A stretch of 64,000 nt of DNA from Mesaphorura yosii. Lineage: Eukaryota; Arthropoda; Collembola; Poduromorpha; Tullbergiidae. The number at the start of each line of letters is the position of its first letter. The first letter of the stretch is position 1. Shown here piece by piece: positions 22,685 through 38,600 of the stretch. Under the pieces are notes generated by a model. The model was not told where the DNA came from. It searched no databases and saw nothing but the letters and a program-made list of their open reading frames with translations. Position numbers and translations under genes: made by a program. The DNA is taken from contig WIXG01000348.1 in NCBI GenBank assembly GCA_009869945.1, positions 1-64,000 of the forward strand, read 5' to 3'.

Positions 22685-23179
22685 TTAAGCTGTAAAAAAT
22701 ACATTATAAGTCCACTTAAACCTCTTTTCCGTAAAGATGAGGCCATGACCTGGTACTGCGACAAAGGGTAAGGCAAAGATGGCTTACCTCGATGGACAAC
22801 ACCGCGCGATTCGCGCTTGTAGTTGGAGAAGCAGCACCAACGGCAGCAGAAACAGAGCAGGACGCACCCACCGACCAAGAAGATGAGAGTACCGATCAAT
22901 ATCGCAATCACAATGCCAATGCTGAAATAGTTGCATACAAATTTGTGAGACAATGTTGAAGGTCAAAGTCAACGAATACACGATCATGAGTGCTTACGCG
23001 GTGCCCTGGTCCAGGCAGACTGTCCGGCACCCGTTTGTGCTGTCGCATACTTCCGAGCACACTTGGCCATCCTCCGTGGTCCAGGATCTTGATGAACTCG
23101 AGAACGAGTCGGCCATGGACTGACCAACGGCCAGTGACAGCACGAGCAAGCAAGCGCTGAATTTGTTGATGTTAGTCAT
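22685..23179 (-). CDS. Small type I membrane protein, paralogue B
   Basis: Three exons (23179-22998, 22921-22788, 22755-22685; phases 2 and 1) encode 128 aa starting MTNINKFS. It has a signal peptide (ACLLVLSLAVGQSMA) and a Ser-rich linker, then WTTEDGQVCSEVCDSTNGC, equivalent to the four-cysteine block of paralogue A. A transmembrane helix (IGIVIAILIGTLIFLVGGCVLL) is followed by a Cys-rich juxtamembrane stretch (CFCCRWCC) and a short basic tail. Cysteine spacing, exon phases and total length agree with the neighbour 460 bp downstream on the same strand. The clustered membrane-proximal cysteines are likely S-acylated (inference). Function is unknown. No catalytic motif is visible. Confidence 0.72.
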
Positions 23180-25172
23180 GGTTATGGTTTTAGTCTAACT
23201 GAGCTGCTGATTAATCAATAATCAATCGTCCACTACAATTGCAAACTGGACACGAAGATTGTGAGCGAATTAAACGAGGCTTCTTTGTCCTGAGTCACCG
23301 AGTGCTGAGTAAGTCGAATGCGAAAACAAATTGCCTCCTACAACAGTGAGCTTGGCGTTGACATTGGCTGTAGTTTTGGCACTCGTGAAATGGGTATAGC
23401 GAACATTTTCGGTTGCATGCAATGCGCAGAGTGAGTCAGTACCATCGTCTTTACATCTTTGCCGTATTCCCATGAAGCATTAAAATAATGACTACGGCTA
23501 TGAACACGCGCTGGTATTTGCTTATACTCATGATTCGCGTTTCATATTGTTTGCGATATTGCAATACTCGAACATGTATAAAGTAAAACAGCAAAAAATT
23601 GGGAGTTAGGAGATAACCTTGAACAGACAGGACAAGCTTCTTTTTTTCCATGTGTACCAAGGGCTTGGCCAAGCAAGTACGAGTGAAGTATGTAATTATT
23701 GCCCTCACTTGAAATTACGTATTTGGTTCTTGGACTTAGATTATGGCTTAGATTAAATTTCCATGTTTCCTGGAAAGTGACGATTCTCTACAATGGAACT
23801 ACGCAACTCGGCGAGAAGCCAGCAAAGGCGAACGGTATGATGAGGTGCAGATGGCCAATATGAGACAGCATCAAGCTGTCGAATTCAATGGTGGGTGTAT
23901 ACGCTGTTTTACACGTTGAACTGGACTGGACATCATAGTGATTGTGATTACTGATGCACTCTTCCTGTTTCACGTCACATTTGTCACATCACGCTAAAAA
24001 TGCACTGGATTATTCCACTACTGTACTGAATCGTGAGTTAGTGGATTAACTCAAGCGGTCATGAATCCCGAGAGCTTGGCTCATAGTTTGCATTCGCAAA
24101 CAACACAAGTCACAAGTTCGCTTGTTTTGTGCCTCGATTGGTGTGTTGTGTCCGCCAATTCTATCGATTTTCGTACTGCCATTTGTACTGAAATCAGAAA
24201 TCACAGGGCAATCGGACAATGCGCGATAGTGATGATTAATGAAATGAACCCATTCAATCCGCTCCTTTGTATTCTTGTCATGTTTTATTCTCATTTCTCG
24301 TATTCTAGACTCATCTCGATTGAGTTGCTTGAGAATTCTCATACAAAACATAAACACTAGACACAGTATTCGCAGTTGATTGATTGACGCTTTGCTCTAT
24401 AAAGTAAGATAACAATTTAGTCGTAGGTTAATAAATTAGAAGGCAGCAAGTCAAAAACGAACTCAGAACGAAGCCTAAAACCGTAGTTCGATCATTGGAT
24501 AAGCATGGATTAATTTGTAGTATCACAATTGTACACCATTGGCTTAGTGGCTAGTCGAGGAAATGAATACTTATCGGGTTAAGATCATTAACACGGAATA
24601 AATTCGTCGTCAGTACGTGAAACATAAATTATAAGCATAAGTGTTAAGTGTTAAGATGGCATGCGAGAAATCCTTTAAAATTAACAAAATGCATTTAAAC
24701 GCCCTCAGGCAGAGGCGATTACATTAAAAAACTTAATAAAATTGTAAAATGACTAAAAACTCAGTTCCTGCTACCATGTTTGGATGGAATGTTCATTTCA
24801 ATGTTACGCATAGCATACTTGTCGTATGCTGTAATACTTGTGATCATAAATGGAATGTCTCAAGGATTATTGTTGTGGTTGTGTCATACGCGCTGCGCTA
24901 TTGCTATTTAAAGATGATGTTGCTCAGTTCGGTTATTTCATCAACATACAAAGTCAACTATTAATCAATCCTGTTGCAAGGTACGTTAATACTCTTGAGA
25001 GCGAACAATTTCGAGAATTTGTGATTATTCAATGCAATGGGTAAAAATACTTTACAAAACTTCTGAAATGCATAGTTTAATGGCTGGCTCTTGCCTCTTA
25101 ACGTAACGTCTTCTACTGACTGAGGTAGCTTTCGTGCTCCGGTGCGTTGCGGGTGCTAGCTTTGAACACGGA
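23180..25172. other. Intergenic, nothing recognised
   Basis: About 2 kb. Short frames on both strands lack domains and splice partners. The left part presumably includes the promoter of membrane-protein paralogue B, and the right end the 3' UTR of katanin. Confidence 0.35.
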
Positions 25173-29019
<3,847 letters not shown>

Positions 29020-30354
29020 ATTCAGGATTCCACCGTTGGGACTACTTTGGGTGAGCACTTCACTGACTAAAATCGTAAAATGTTACCATTTGGCTACACA
29101 TGGAAGGTGCAGCTGCAGGACTTCCGTTAAACTCTAGTCGTGCGCTGTATTTATTGTTGTATGTCCTCGACCTCGTCGAGCACATATAAAGACTGACTGA
29201 CTACACAATGAAGATCTGCACCAACATCAACTGGTTATCTCGCTCGAATCCTACGTTATGGCAATGGCTCAAAGCTAAAGGAGAGAACCCACAAAAAATG
29301 ATCAAGTACAGCTGTGAAGAGAGTAGACAAGACAAGTAATGAATCTCGCTGCTGAGTCTCGTCGTTGAGCCAAGCTAAATGCCAAATATGAAGCGTGGGC
29401 ACAGATTTATTTACCGCAACACAATTCACAATTGCCAAACAACGCGCTGGCGAGGAGTGAGGAACAGGTAACGTAGGTAATGAGTATTAAGCACAGCTTT
29501 CAAGTACCACTTGATATTATTTCAGTACACGAACGCCTGAATGTGAATAGCGATTATGATCGAATGCACAACAAAAGCTCCAACGAACGAAGCAGCGAAA
29601 TGCGTGGACTTGCGTCTTTCTTGCGAATGTGAATGTTGTGAATTGCAACTTGCGAGGGAGTTGGAAAAGAGGGCAAAAACTCTGTGCAAAATGAACAGCA
29701 AAGACGAAAACCAAAACTCACGTTAGAAAGCCAACAACAAAATGGCAAATATATGCAAAAGCAAGAAGCATTGTTCAATTCTATTCAAGTCACGAAACAC
29801 AAAATCTCCAAAAGCAGCATTCGATTAGCGATTCTCGCAAATTCTAAAGATTTTATTGATCCTTCCATGCACGCACGGCCCAAGAGCCAAGACGAAGATG
29901 TTTGCAGGCTCGATTTAATGGCGGTTGACACGTTTTAGAGTAATCAGCGCAAACTGCGCTGGACGCATGACTCCAAACAGGTCACGGACAGATTTTGCAG
30001 GGTGATACGGCCCAGCCTGCTCTGGAAATGACCTTAATGAGTTTTTTGGGGAGAATGCAATTCCTGAGAATGAGACACGCAAGCAGACGAAGAATTGAAA
30101 CGACACTTGTAACTTGCCTAATTTGGACTGTACCATGCGTGCTAATAATTAATCTACACAGTATGGCACATGGTCTAGTAACGTAAGTGGTAACGAATGG
30201 GCGAATGGAGAGTAGAAAATTACGCAACGCAATTTCTAGTTAAATATTTAATTCAGTCAATAATGACGATTATTATAATTATACTGCATACTTCAACGAG
30301 GAACTGAAGTAGAAAAGAATATGTAATTCGCATTCGGAATTTCATCAAGTTCCT
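29020..30354. other. Between katanin and TRMT10C; nothing recognised
   Basis: About 1.3 kb: the promoter side of katanin and the 3' flank of TRMT10C (both minus strand). Short frames at 29684-29938 and 29995-30186 have no domains. Confidence 0.35.
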
Positions 30355-32026
30355 TCAATCGTCACGCAAGATTGACTTCAGATTGGGTCTTGCTCGCTCC
30401 CGACTCAATTCCGCCGCAATTGGCTCTCGACTGCGCTTGAATCCAAATCCCTTCCGACTGCTGTCCATTTCGAAGTCAAGTAGTACTTGCGACTTTCTCT
30501 CCTTCCTCTGCTTCGGTGGCTGCAGTATGAAGCGGTCACTCGGGTTGAACTGATCTTCGGCTCGCCTCAGTTTTCTGGTTGGCACATGACGCAGGGACTG
30601 GGTCCAGTCCTTCGTGTTATTAAAGTCAGTGAGAATGCTTCCCATCTGGTTGATGGTGAGGGATTTTCCTGAGCCGCAGCCCCACTCGAGATATTGGTCA
30701 AGTGGCAGTCTGGCAGTCCGAAGTCCATCGCGTTTAGCCTGCAGAAAAAATCAAGTTATATTAAGTACATTAAGTTGCGTCATAACATGTGGAAACGGGT
30801 CACTGTCTCACCTTTGCCATTGAGTACGGGCGTGGATCGGACTTGTCCACCATGGCTCCAACAATGTAAATGTCGTCCTCATTGTGTTCGATTAAGTCAT
30901 CGCGTGCGTACGGAGTCAAATACACGAGTCTCTCCTTTGGAAATACGTCCATGTAACTCTCCTCAAATACTTGCAGGAGATAACTGTCTTCGTACAGCGT
31001 CGGTATCCTCGTTTGGAGCGCTTGCATCAATTTACTCTTCTTGTCCGCGTTACACAACACGACATTCAAGGGTTCCTTAGCCCGAATTCTGCTGTCAGTG
31101 AACAAGTATTCGAGTTGTCCAGCGCAGTTTTTCGCCTCGGCCCTGGTCATGTACTCATCGTAACTACAGTCAATGACTAGTGTTTGATTGAATAAAGTGG
31201 CCGACACAAGGCGACCATGGTAGAAATAATTCTGCGTTGAGTCATACAGTCTAAGAAATAGCGAATTTCTACCCAATGCGTAAAATACACCATGCGGGTC
31301 CTCTTCCGGTGTGGGCATCGGAGGAAGTGCGCTGAGTTCGGCAGCTCGCTTCTCACGCCTTTCAAGCTTCTTCCTTTTCTCCGATTCGTCACTCATCTGA
31401 CAAGTCCAGAGATAATTGAAGTATTTCATTCGCTTGTGACGGGATTGAAGTTCCAGAAGTTCTTTCCATTTCGAAAATTTGATGGGGTTCGGAGGAACTC
31501 GGGCACCGTCTTGCCTGTATGCAGTAGGAGTAGCGAAGTCATAATTAACGACGGTAAACAATGAATCGCACCGTCCGAATAAGTGTCGTATGGATACTCA
31601 CCTGGCAAGTTCATGCTCCATTTGTATTAACTTGATTTTACGTATCAGTGCTTCATCTCCATTTGTTAATTGTTGTACCTGCTCTGGTGTGAGCTTCAGT
31701 GTTATGTGCTCCAATTCATCATCGGCTTGCTCAGGCGCTTGGGGACTCTCTCCATTTGATTCCGGTCGCCCTTTTAACTGTTCTGTAGTAGTGGACACAG
31801 CTCTGCTGGAGCTAATTCTTCGTAGTGAATTCGCTACTGGTAATGGCATCTGCGGAGGTCTCAGCATTGACTTGTCTGGAAAGGTCGGCAAAACAAAACT
31901 CCAGTAGTGATTTGTGCTGTACAGTCTAAGAACTGAAATAGCTGGTGACGTCGAACACGACACCAATTTGGGCCAGTGATAAAGGAACTTGGAGACAATG
32001 CACGTCGAACTCTTCATTTTGAACAT
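30355..32026 (-). CDS. TRMT10C: Mitochondrial tRNA m1R9 methyltransferase / RNase P subunit (TRMT10C, MRPP1)
   Basis: Three exons (32026-31602, 31514-30812, 30738-30355) encode 503 aa. The Arg/Ser-rich, acid-poor N-terminus suits a mitochondrial presequence; Met at 32017 is an alternative start. A helical region (KRKKLERREKRAAEL) precedes the SPOUT domain: VIDCSYDEYMTRAEAKN (conserved Asp), NVVLCNADKKS, YLTPYARDDL, DIYIVGAMVDKS, and the trefoil knot with GLRTARLPLDQYLEWG and SLTINQMGSIL. In animals TRMT10C with SDR5C1 methylates position 9 of mitochondrial tRNAs and, with PRORP, forms the protein-only RNase P. The C-terminal Arg/Lys-rich tail after the knot (~60 residues) is likely RNA-binding. 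SPOUT features place it in TRM10; the presequence and length favour 10C over the cytosolic 10A/B. Confidence 0.92.
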
Positions 32027-32360
32027 CCTGAATGTGTGCTATCTGGATAAGTTAACTGAACAGTTGGGTCCGAAATTTTTACATGTGCACATCACGATTC
32101 TCAACTTTTTGGCAAAGGTCTTGCCGGGCTCGAGTGTGTAACAAATGCAAGGAGCACGTCGAGCGCGAATTCCTTGCTTGACTTGCACTGTTTATGTGTC
32201 AGCATCAGCCTCAGCTCAAAGTGGATCGATGCGTCAACATTGTAATCAGCAATCAATAAAGTTACTTCGTTTGCATATATTCGTGCTGCGTGTGGACGCA
32301 TTAGCCATCGAATGACGCGAGCAACATCTGGATTTAAGAAGCCCATCGAACTATCAGCAA

Positions 32361-33821
32361 ATGCCCTGGAAGGACCCTGATGCAGAAGTAGAAACTCTCT
32401 GTTGTTGTGAGTACATTAGCGATGTAACTGGTGAACGCTCGCATCTCCTTGCAATCTGCTGTGATTGCGATGCGATTGACGATACTTTCGAGAGGTAAGT
32501 ACAAGTCTCAACCGTTTATCCGAGGCTATAAATTAAAGATTTCTGATACTGATTGTGATTATAGCGTAATCGCCGGAAATAATCTCAGACGTACTCGAGA
32601 AATATGGCCAGTCATCAAAGATAGGATGAGAATTCCCTGGTTTGATGGATCTGGTGCTAAAAGACTGATATTCTTGGATGAACCCATCACAACTATTCCG
32701 TTTCTTATTGTACCATGTTTTGCATTTCTGGCTACTATTGGTCCAATTTCCACATGCCTGTCATTCATTACACTCTTCATTCTCCTCTTTGGCTTACGCA
32801 AGAAACTTCGGGGTTCCAAGTTTTATGTGGCATTTCTGGTCGCGGCGGCGGCGTACGCATTCCTGGTTAGTTATCTCAAAAAATTTCCCCCACTGATTGT
32901 GCTAATGGTAATTGTTCGAGCACTAATTTAACGCAATCTCTTCTAGGTATTCCAGTTGGAAGTCGTCCCAACAATAAACCTCAGTGCTTATCTTGGTAAC
33001 ATGCTTTTACTTGCTTTGGTCATACTCACAATAATTGTCACTCGAAGAATTCACTTCCGGACTAAAATCAGTACGAATTTAAGCGCACGAGTTCATCTTT
33101 TGCCTTCGTACTGCTACTGCCGTACCTGCCAGTCATTTATTGAAGGGCGAGATCACCAGTGAGTTCCGTACTTTTCTTGAGCTTCGCCTTTACTGGATAA
33201 TTAACTAAAAGTATTGAAATTTTACAATTTTTAGTTGTGTGTGGCTGGGTTGCTGCATTGGACTCAAGAATCGTTACTGGTTTATCAGCACGCTGATCCT
33301 ATTTTCTTTCTGGCTGATATGGACTATTGTACTCTTCATTCTGTCTTTATATTATGAAACGGCGCCTCCCTCAGCGCTAGCCGAGTTACCGACAGTATTA
33401 GAAAATGAGAACCACGGGCATAGGCAAGAGTTGATTAATACCATCCCATATATGGAGAGATCAATTTTTTACTACCTTTACCACGACTTTCAGTAAGTAA
33501 CCCCAGCTCCAGCTCTTCAAGTTCATTAGTTAAGATCGAATAATTAGCCTTGACTTGATTTCTTGTCCCCGCAGTTCAGCAATTCGTTCCATAACTATGG
33601 TGTTTGGCTGCATCATTCTCCTGCTTGTCCTTGCAATTCTTGTGCACCAGTACAGAATGGTAATCAAGGGAATGAGTTACCTGGAGTGGAAGTACATGCA
33701 AAAAATCAGCCGAACGTCTTCTGGCATTTCTGCCTCCACCACGTCATCAGACGCCAGCTTGCAAGCAAGCAGCACTACCATCACTTCTGACCTCACTGCT
33801 TCTGGAACTGGACCGGACTAG
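32361..33821 (+). CDS. ZDHHC23: ZDHHC23-like palmitoyltransferase with reduced zinc-binding domain
   Basis: Five exons (32361-32494, 32565-32865, 32947-33158, 33235-33492, 33575-33821) encode 383 aa. The start MPWKDPDAEVETLCCCEYI matches the LCCCEY head of ZDHHC23; this start keeps the frame across intron 1, whereas a later in-frame ATG does not. RMRIPWF and several transmembrane helices follow (FLIVPCFAFLATIGP, FITLFILLFGL, YVAFLVAAAAYAFLV, LLLALVILTIIV). The catalytic DHHC (214-217) is created exactly at the exon 3/4 junction, then VWLGCCIGLKNRYW. The zinc-binding ligands upstream look incomplete: the first CxxC and one later Cys are absent, with only SYCYCRTC present. ZDHHC enzymes attach palmitate to cysteines from palmitoyl-CoA at Golgi and plasma membranes. 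AATAAA follows at ~33933. It is divergent from TRMT10C. Confidence 0.88.
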
Positions 33822-34188
33822 CAGGACTTTAATTATTACAGAAATAGATAGTTAAGACAAATCGAAGCAATGACTGAGGAACTGACCAATTTAATTTATT
33901 CACGTAGAGAAGTAGTAATGAAAATGTTGAGCAATAAAACAGAAAGAAGTTGACGAAATTATTGGCCGTTATAAGTTATTATAAAAATGAATTATTGAAC
34001 CAAAGTTGATTAGAATTAACATATCTTGGCTTAAGTACGTATGAAGGGGGGTTCCAGGAGTCAGTAAATTTTTCCCGTACCGTAATTATGTCGAACATGT
34101 AAAAAGTATCTGACCTGAATTTGTCAAAACAACCGGCAGAAGCGTATTATAGAAGGTAATTCGTGATTGATTTCGCCCGGCAATGTTC

Positions 34189-35640
34189 TTACTGCCCGGT
34201 CTGCTTGGGTCCCTGACCTTTTGAGGAGCGAGTGCTGCGTAGGCTGCGATGGACCTTTGGAGTCGGAGAACGCGATTGCTGTGAATCATCTTCAGTTATG
34301 CCATTTCCGTCCGTAGCCGCACTGGTTTCCTGCCCTTTTGCACCTTCGCCGTTGTCCGCGACTCGATTGGTTTCATTCTCGGTTTCGTGAACCGATGCGT
34401 TTACATTTTCCAAAGAATTTTGAACGACAGCATTCTCTTTGAGAACAGCCCGTTTCCGAGTGACAATTTTCTTGCCCTTTGCTTTTGCTGAAGCAGATGA
34501 TGATGCCGCAGTCATTTCTCGTTTAGAACGCTTTAAAGCAACAGGAGCACTGGCAGGCAGAGATGGCCGATCAACTCTAAGAGACATTGAAACAAGGCAA
34601 ATGGTATGAACTTTCTCCTCAGGCGTCAGGCAAATTGACTTCCATTAGGCTTACATGGAGATGGAGTTGCCGCCGCTGGTATTTGAGCTTGGAGTCAAGG
34701 AGCGATCTGAAGAAACAATTTTATTGAGATCCTCCACAGTTGTTGCTCGCGTCAGTCTGGTCCGGCGCATTCCTCTCCCTCGACCACGTCCCGGAGGTCG
34801 AACTACAACTGAGATCGGTGTTTGTCTCGAACCGTTGTACGATCCCAAAATGGATGTCGTATTTTGATCGCCAACGCTAGACGCAGTCAGTCCATTTTGT
34901 GGTGGTGTTTGAGGCAAAGAACTGGACGGATTGGGTGTCTTGATGACAGGGCCGTGAACACGAATGTCTGGTGCTTCGGATTCTAGATTATCGGGAAGCC
35001 CTTCGAAGCGAACCCTCTTCAGCGAGCGGCGCTGTGTGCATTCCGTGTCTCCGTTTCTATCGACAGCGAGTGATGACGGCAATGGGTTGTGGACAACGAG
35101 TGCAACGTTGTCCTTCTCTGTAGTTAGTAGGCATCCATGCCCACCAGACAGCTTCTGTTTTGGAATTGCATCTGCTAAGACGGGCAATGGTGGCAGCGAA
35201 AGAGTCCGCGAGTGTAGTTCCTGTCGCTCTGGTGCGTGTTGGCGCCTGTGTCCGTGTCCATGTATGTCCTCCACATTCTCACGTTTTTCTCTCTCTCCAT
35301 CGAGAAAGCGCATGATGGTGTCGACGCAATTCTTTTCAAAGGTATCAATTTCAGACAACATGGACGTTCGGAAGCTCTGACACAAAGACCTCACATGGGC
35401 GACATGTTGGCTCATCCGTCTATCTTGTGTTTGTTGGATTCCTGCATTTGACGACATTTCTTCTCTTGTATTTGCGCTGGTGTTTAGCTCATGAACTACA
35501 TTTTCAGTGTTCGTACTCGTAGGTGTATTCGTGTCGACGTCATTATGATCACGACCTTCGTCGTTATTCCCAAGCCTTGTCATTTTCGGTGTAAGTGGAA
35601 TCATCTTTATTATTTTGCCCCAGCGGTCTGGTCCGATAAC
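34189..35640 (-). CDS. Unknown basic, disordered, probably nuclear protein
   Basis: Two exons are certain (35640-34655, with ATG at 35604, and 34576-34189; phase 2), giving 445 aa from that ATG. The frame is open upstream to a good acceptor at 35641, reading VIGPDRWGKIIKM, so the true start may lie in a further 5' exon that I could not find. One region looks helical (SLCQSFRTSMLSEIDTFEKN); the rest is low-complexity, rich in Ser, Thr, Arg, Lys and Pro. Notable blocks are PPGRGRGRGMRRTRLTRATT (RG-rich), KAKGKKIVTRKRAV and SRSPTPKVHRSLRSTRSSK. Such composition is common in chromatin or RNA-binding proteins. No known domain is recognised. A chromosomal-passenger or shugoshin-like role was considered but no diagnostic motif is present. 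Confidence 0.6.
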
Positions 35641-38600
35641 CTAAAAGAAGACCACAATTACCTCAATTAGACTCAAATTGGATCAGATTGGATGAGAGTG
35701 TGATAGAGAGCTTGCAGCTGCGACGAGACAACTTGGCCACGATCACAATCAGAATGCATTGGCAATGACAATGACACTCAACAATGTCATGGCTTCTGGC
35801 TTCAGCACGACGCACAAAAGAAGTGAGTCATGCTGCAATTGGATACGCTTACTTTTTGGTTCAGTATTTAATTGTAATTTGTCACCGTACGTGTGCGTAC
35901 TGTTGGATTAATGAATTCGTTACACGTACTCAGCTCCGGCTCATCCGTACACGTACGGCTGATGGGATGCGACACGATTCAATGACAGTCGGATGACTAG
36001 ACAATTAAACTATGGGATTAAGAGTCAAACTAATCCCATTACCCTTTCCGCTGCTTCAATGCAGTGTGCAGCCAATGCATCCCAGCTGCAGGTCTAGTCG
36101 TTGCGCATCGACAATTTAAATGACTTGCTACTTGAATTGAATCTGTTAATGCTAATGAAAGCTTTCGCAGTTCTGGGTTGTTAGCACAATCAGGATATTT
36201 AGATACACGACGTGGAAAAGAGGCTCTTAGGTCTTCAGGATCATTAAATCCTTAATCTAACTTAGGATAACCAATGCATTAATGAATTACTAACCTTGAG
36301 CTGATTCTTCTGTAGTTGATTATTAATCGGGACAGGACGTAATGTCAACAGTCACTCTACACAGATGTTTCTTCCACTGTCTTTGCAAACAAAACTATAC
36401 CCGAATGGAAATTGAAGATTCAGATGCCCGAAACAATTATGACAGTTGCTTCATAAGTTTGTAAGCAGTGTAGACAACAATTTGAAGGAACAGAGCTGGT
36501 AAAATAGAATTGTGATATATTTACATCTAACAGTTATGAGAGTGGTATCATCGCCGCACCGGCCAGTAAGCCACCATCGTAGAAGGTCAAGTCGGAGACG
36601 CCGATGTGTATGCGTTATGAGATACATTTGAATCTCCAAGTTTATCTTAAAATCTTGGTCGTTATGCTGATTCCTGATACCGTCTAGTATCGTTTTGCTT
36701 TGGGACGTTCTGGGAATATTGTATTCAATTATGCAGCTTTTGACCAATACAAATTAGAAGTTCGTCTTGTTAATCTGCACTTGCGCTACGACGCAGCGAG
36801 TCGCAAATGCCATCCCAATGCCTGCCAGTTGGTTAGTCGACTCCGTGCTCGCGTGCCGTCGCCGTCATTGTGTATTGAATTCTGATGTTTGTTCCTGACG
36901 CATCTGACCCTGTTCTAGTTCTACTTATATCTTTTGTGCCGTGTCAAGAAGCTGTGTAGAAATGGAATTTAACCCAGGCCTCAATCCTGCCGCCGTACTA
37001 ATTTTACTACTACACTGCTGCCACTTCTGCCATGCAAGCCAATGTAATCATTTAATCATTATCATCATCGCTCGGTAAAATGGGTCTATTTTTTCTGGTT
37101 AACAATAGGATGTGAAGACAAGGGACGAGTATCGAGAAAAGAGGATGTGTTTCAGCATACTGCATTGTGGAATTGCATGCAAATTCACGTACGGCCGTCG
37201 AGTTGAATTGTAGCAGGTAAATACAATAAAAAGTTAATCAGTCTCAGTTCTATTTTTTGCACGTGCAGGGCTGCCGGGGCACAGCACGGCGACGACGAGA
37301 GAAAAGAAGAGCAACAGGTGCGAGTGGAGTGTGAATCCGCGATTAGTAATTACCGTGAGGGAGATCATTTTGTTGAAACCAAAAATCAACACCGCAATTG
37401 ACGAAAGATTAATGAATGAACGAGCCGAGGAAGCGATGGCTGAGAAGACAAGGCGAAGTTTGCCGGATAAAGTGGACCAAGACTCATGCTGATTTAAGAA
37501 TTAACAGCTTTCTTTCAATTTGGTCTAATTTTTACAGGATCAGCTTCGGTTTTTGAGCTTTTCCCTAGACAATGTCAGTCAGTGCTGGTCAGTGTCCCAT
37601 TGCTGTTGGCGATTGGTCGATTTGTCAGCCTTATTATGATCGTGGAGAATACGTCGAATCTGTCCTGCTCTGCATCCTGAATCTGCATTCTCTGTTGTGG
37701 CTTTGTGCGCGATTGAGAGATTAGTTTGGTATTTAGAGATTGACTGATTCGCCGCGCTTTTGTTTCACCGAACAGAGATCGAACCTGAGATGAAGAAGAC
37801 GGGACAAGAGCCGAGAGCGTCTTCACTCCACGCGTGCAGACACTTGCTGCATTCGGGATGCGGGACAGGTGAGTCTCAATGTGGCGCATTAGCAATAACG
37901 ATCTCCAATCAATCACTCCACTTTTTATTACCGTAATTAAGATTTGTAATTAGTTTCTCCTGCGGAGAAGAGCGACAAGGAAAAACTCAGCGCGGTGCCG
38001 CCAGCATTAATTTCGCATCTCAACAGGTGAACGAGTTAATTATTCGTGAGTCTGCGTACGTGTTCGCCTGCGAATTCGACACGATGGAGGTCAGAATTCC
38101 TGCTTTCTACGTTCTTGCCTTGATGCTTCATTGATAAGAAACGGCCTAGTAGGTGATGAGGGGAGATTTTCTGCGACAAGAAAGAATGCGATTTCATCTC
38201 TTTGGTAAGATCATTGAATACGTGAATAGCATCCGGATTGCAACAATGGAGTGGACAATGACCGACTCACGCGACGTGCGTGTACATCTTAGATTGTAAT
38301 GACCATAATAACCGAATATTAATAGCACATTTTTCTATTATAATATGTAAACGACATTTTTATTCGTGCGGACGACGTGATTTGATAAAATCTCAAAAAT
38401 GGACACATAAAGCAGCCAGGAGCCTTTGTCATTGCCGCGTCTTACGCAGTAACCCACTTCTCAGCCTCCTATCATTATTGTCATATTCGCATTCAATTTG
38501 ATAATTTGCTCAAAAATGAGTCAACCGAGGTGGACGAAGAGCATGAGAAAAAGATTGCTCTAAAAATAGATTCGACGTGGCTCTACCCATACACGTGCCT

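Noticed and set aside
24540-24620. TGGCTTAGTGG sequence resembling a tRNA A box
   Set aside because: No B box (GGTTCGANNCC) and no cloverleaf arms at the right distance.
32470-32931. Alternative ZDHHC start at the ATG near 32470
   Set aside because: Splicing from that frame gives an immediate stop in exon 2. The ATG at 32361 keeps the frame and restores the conserved LCCCEY head.
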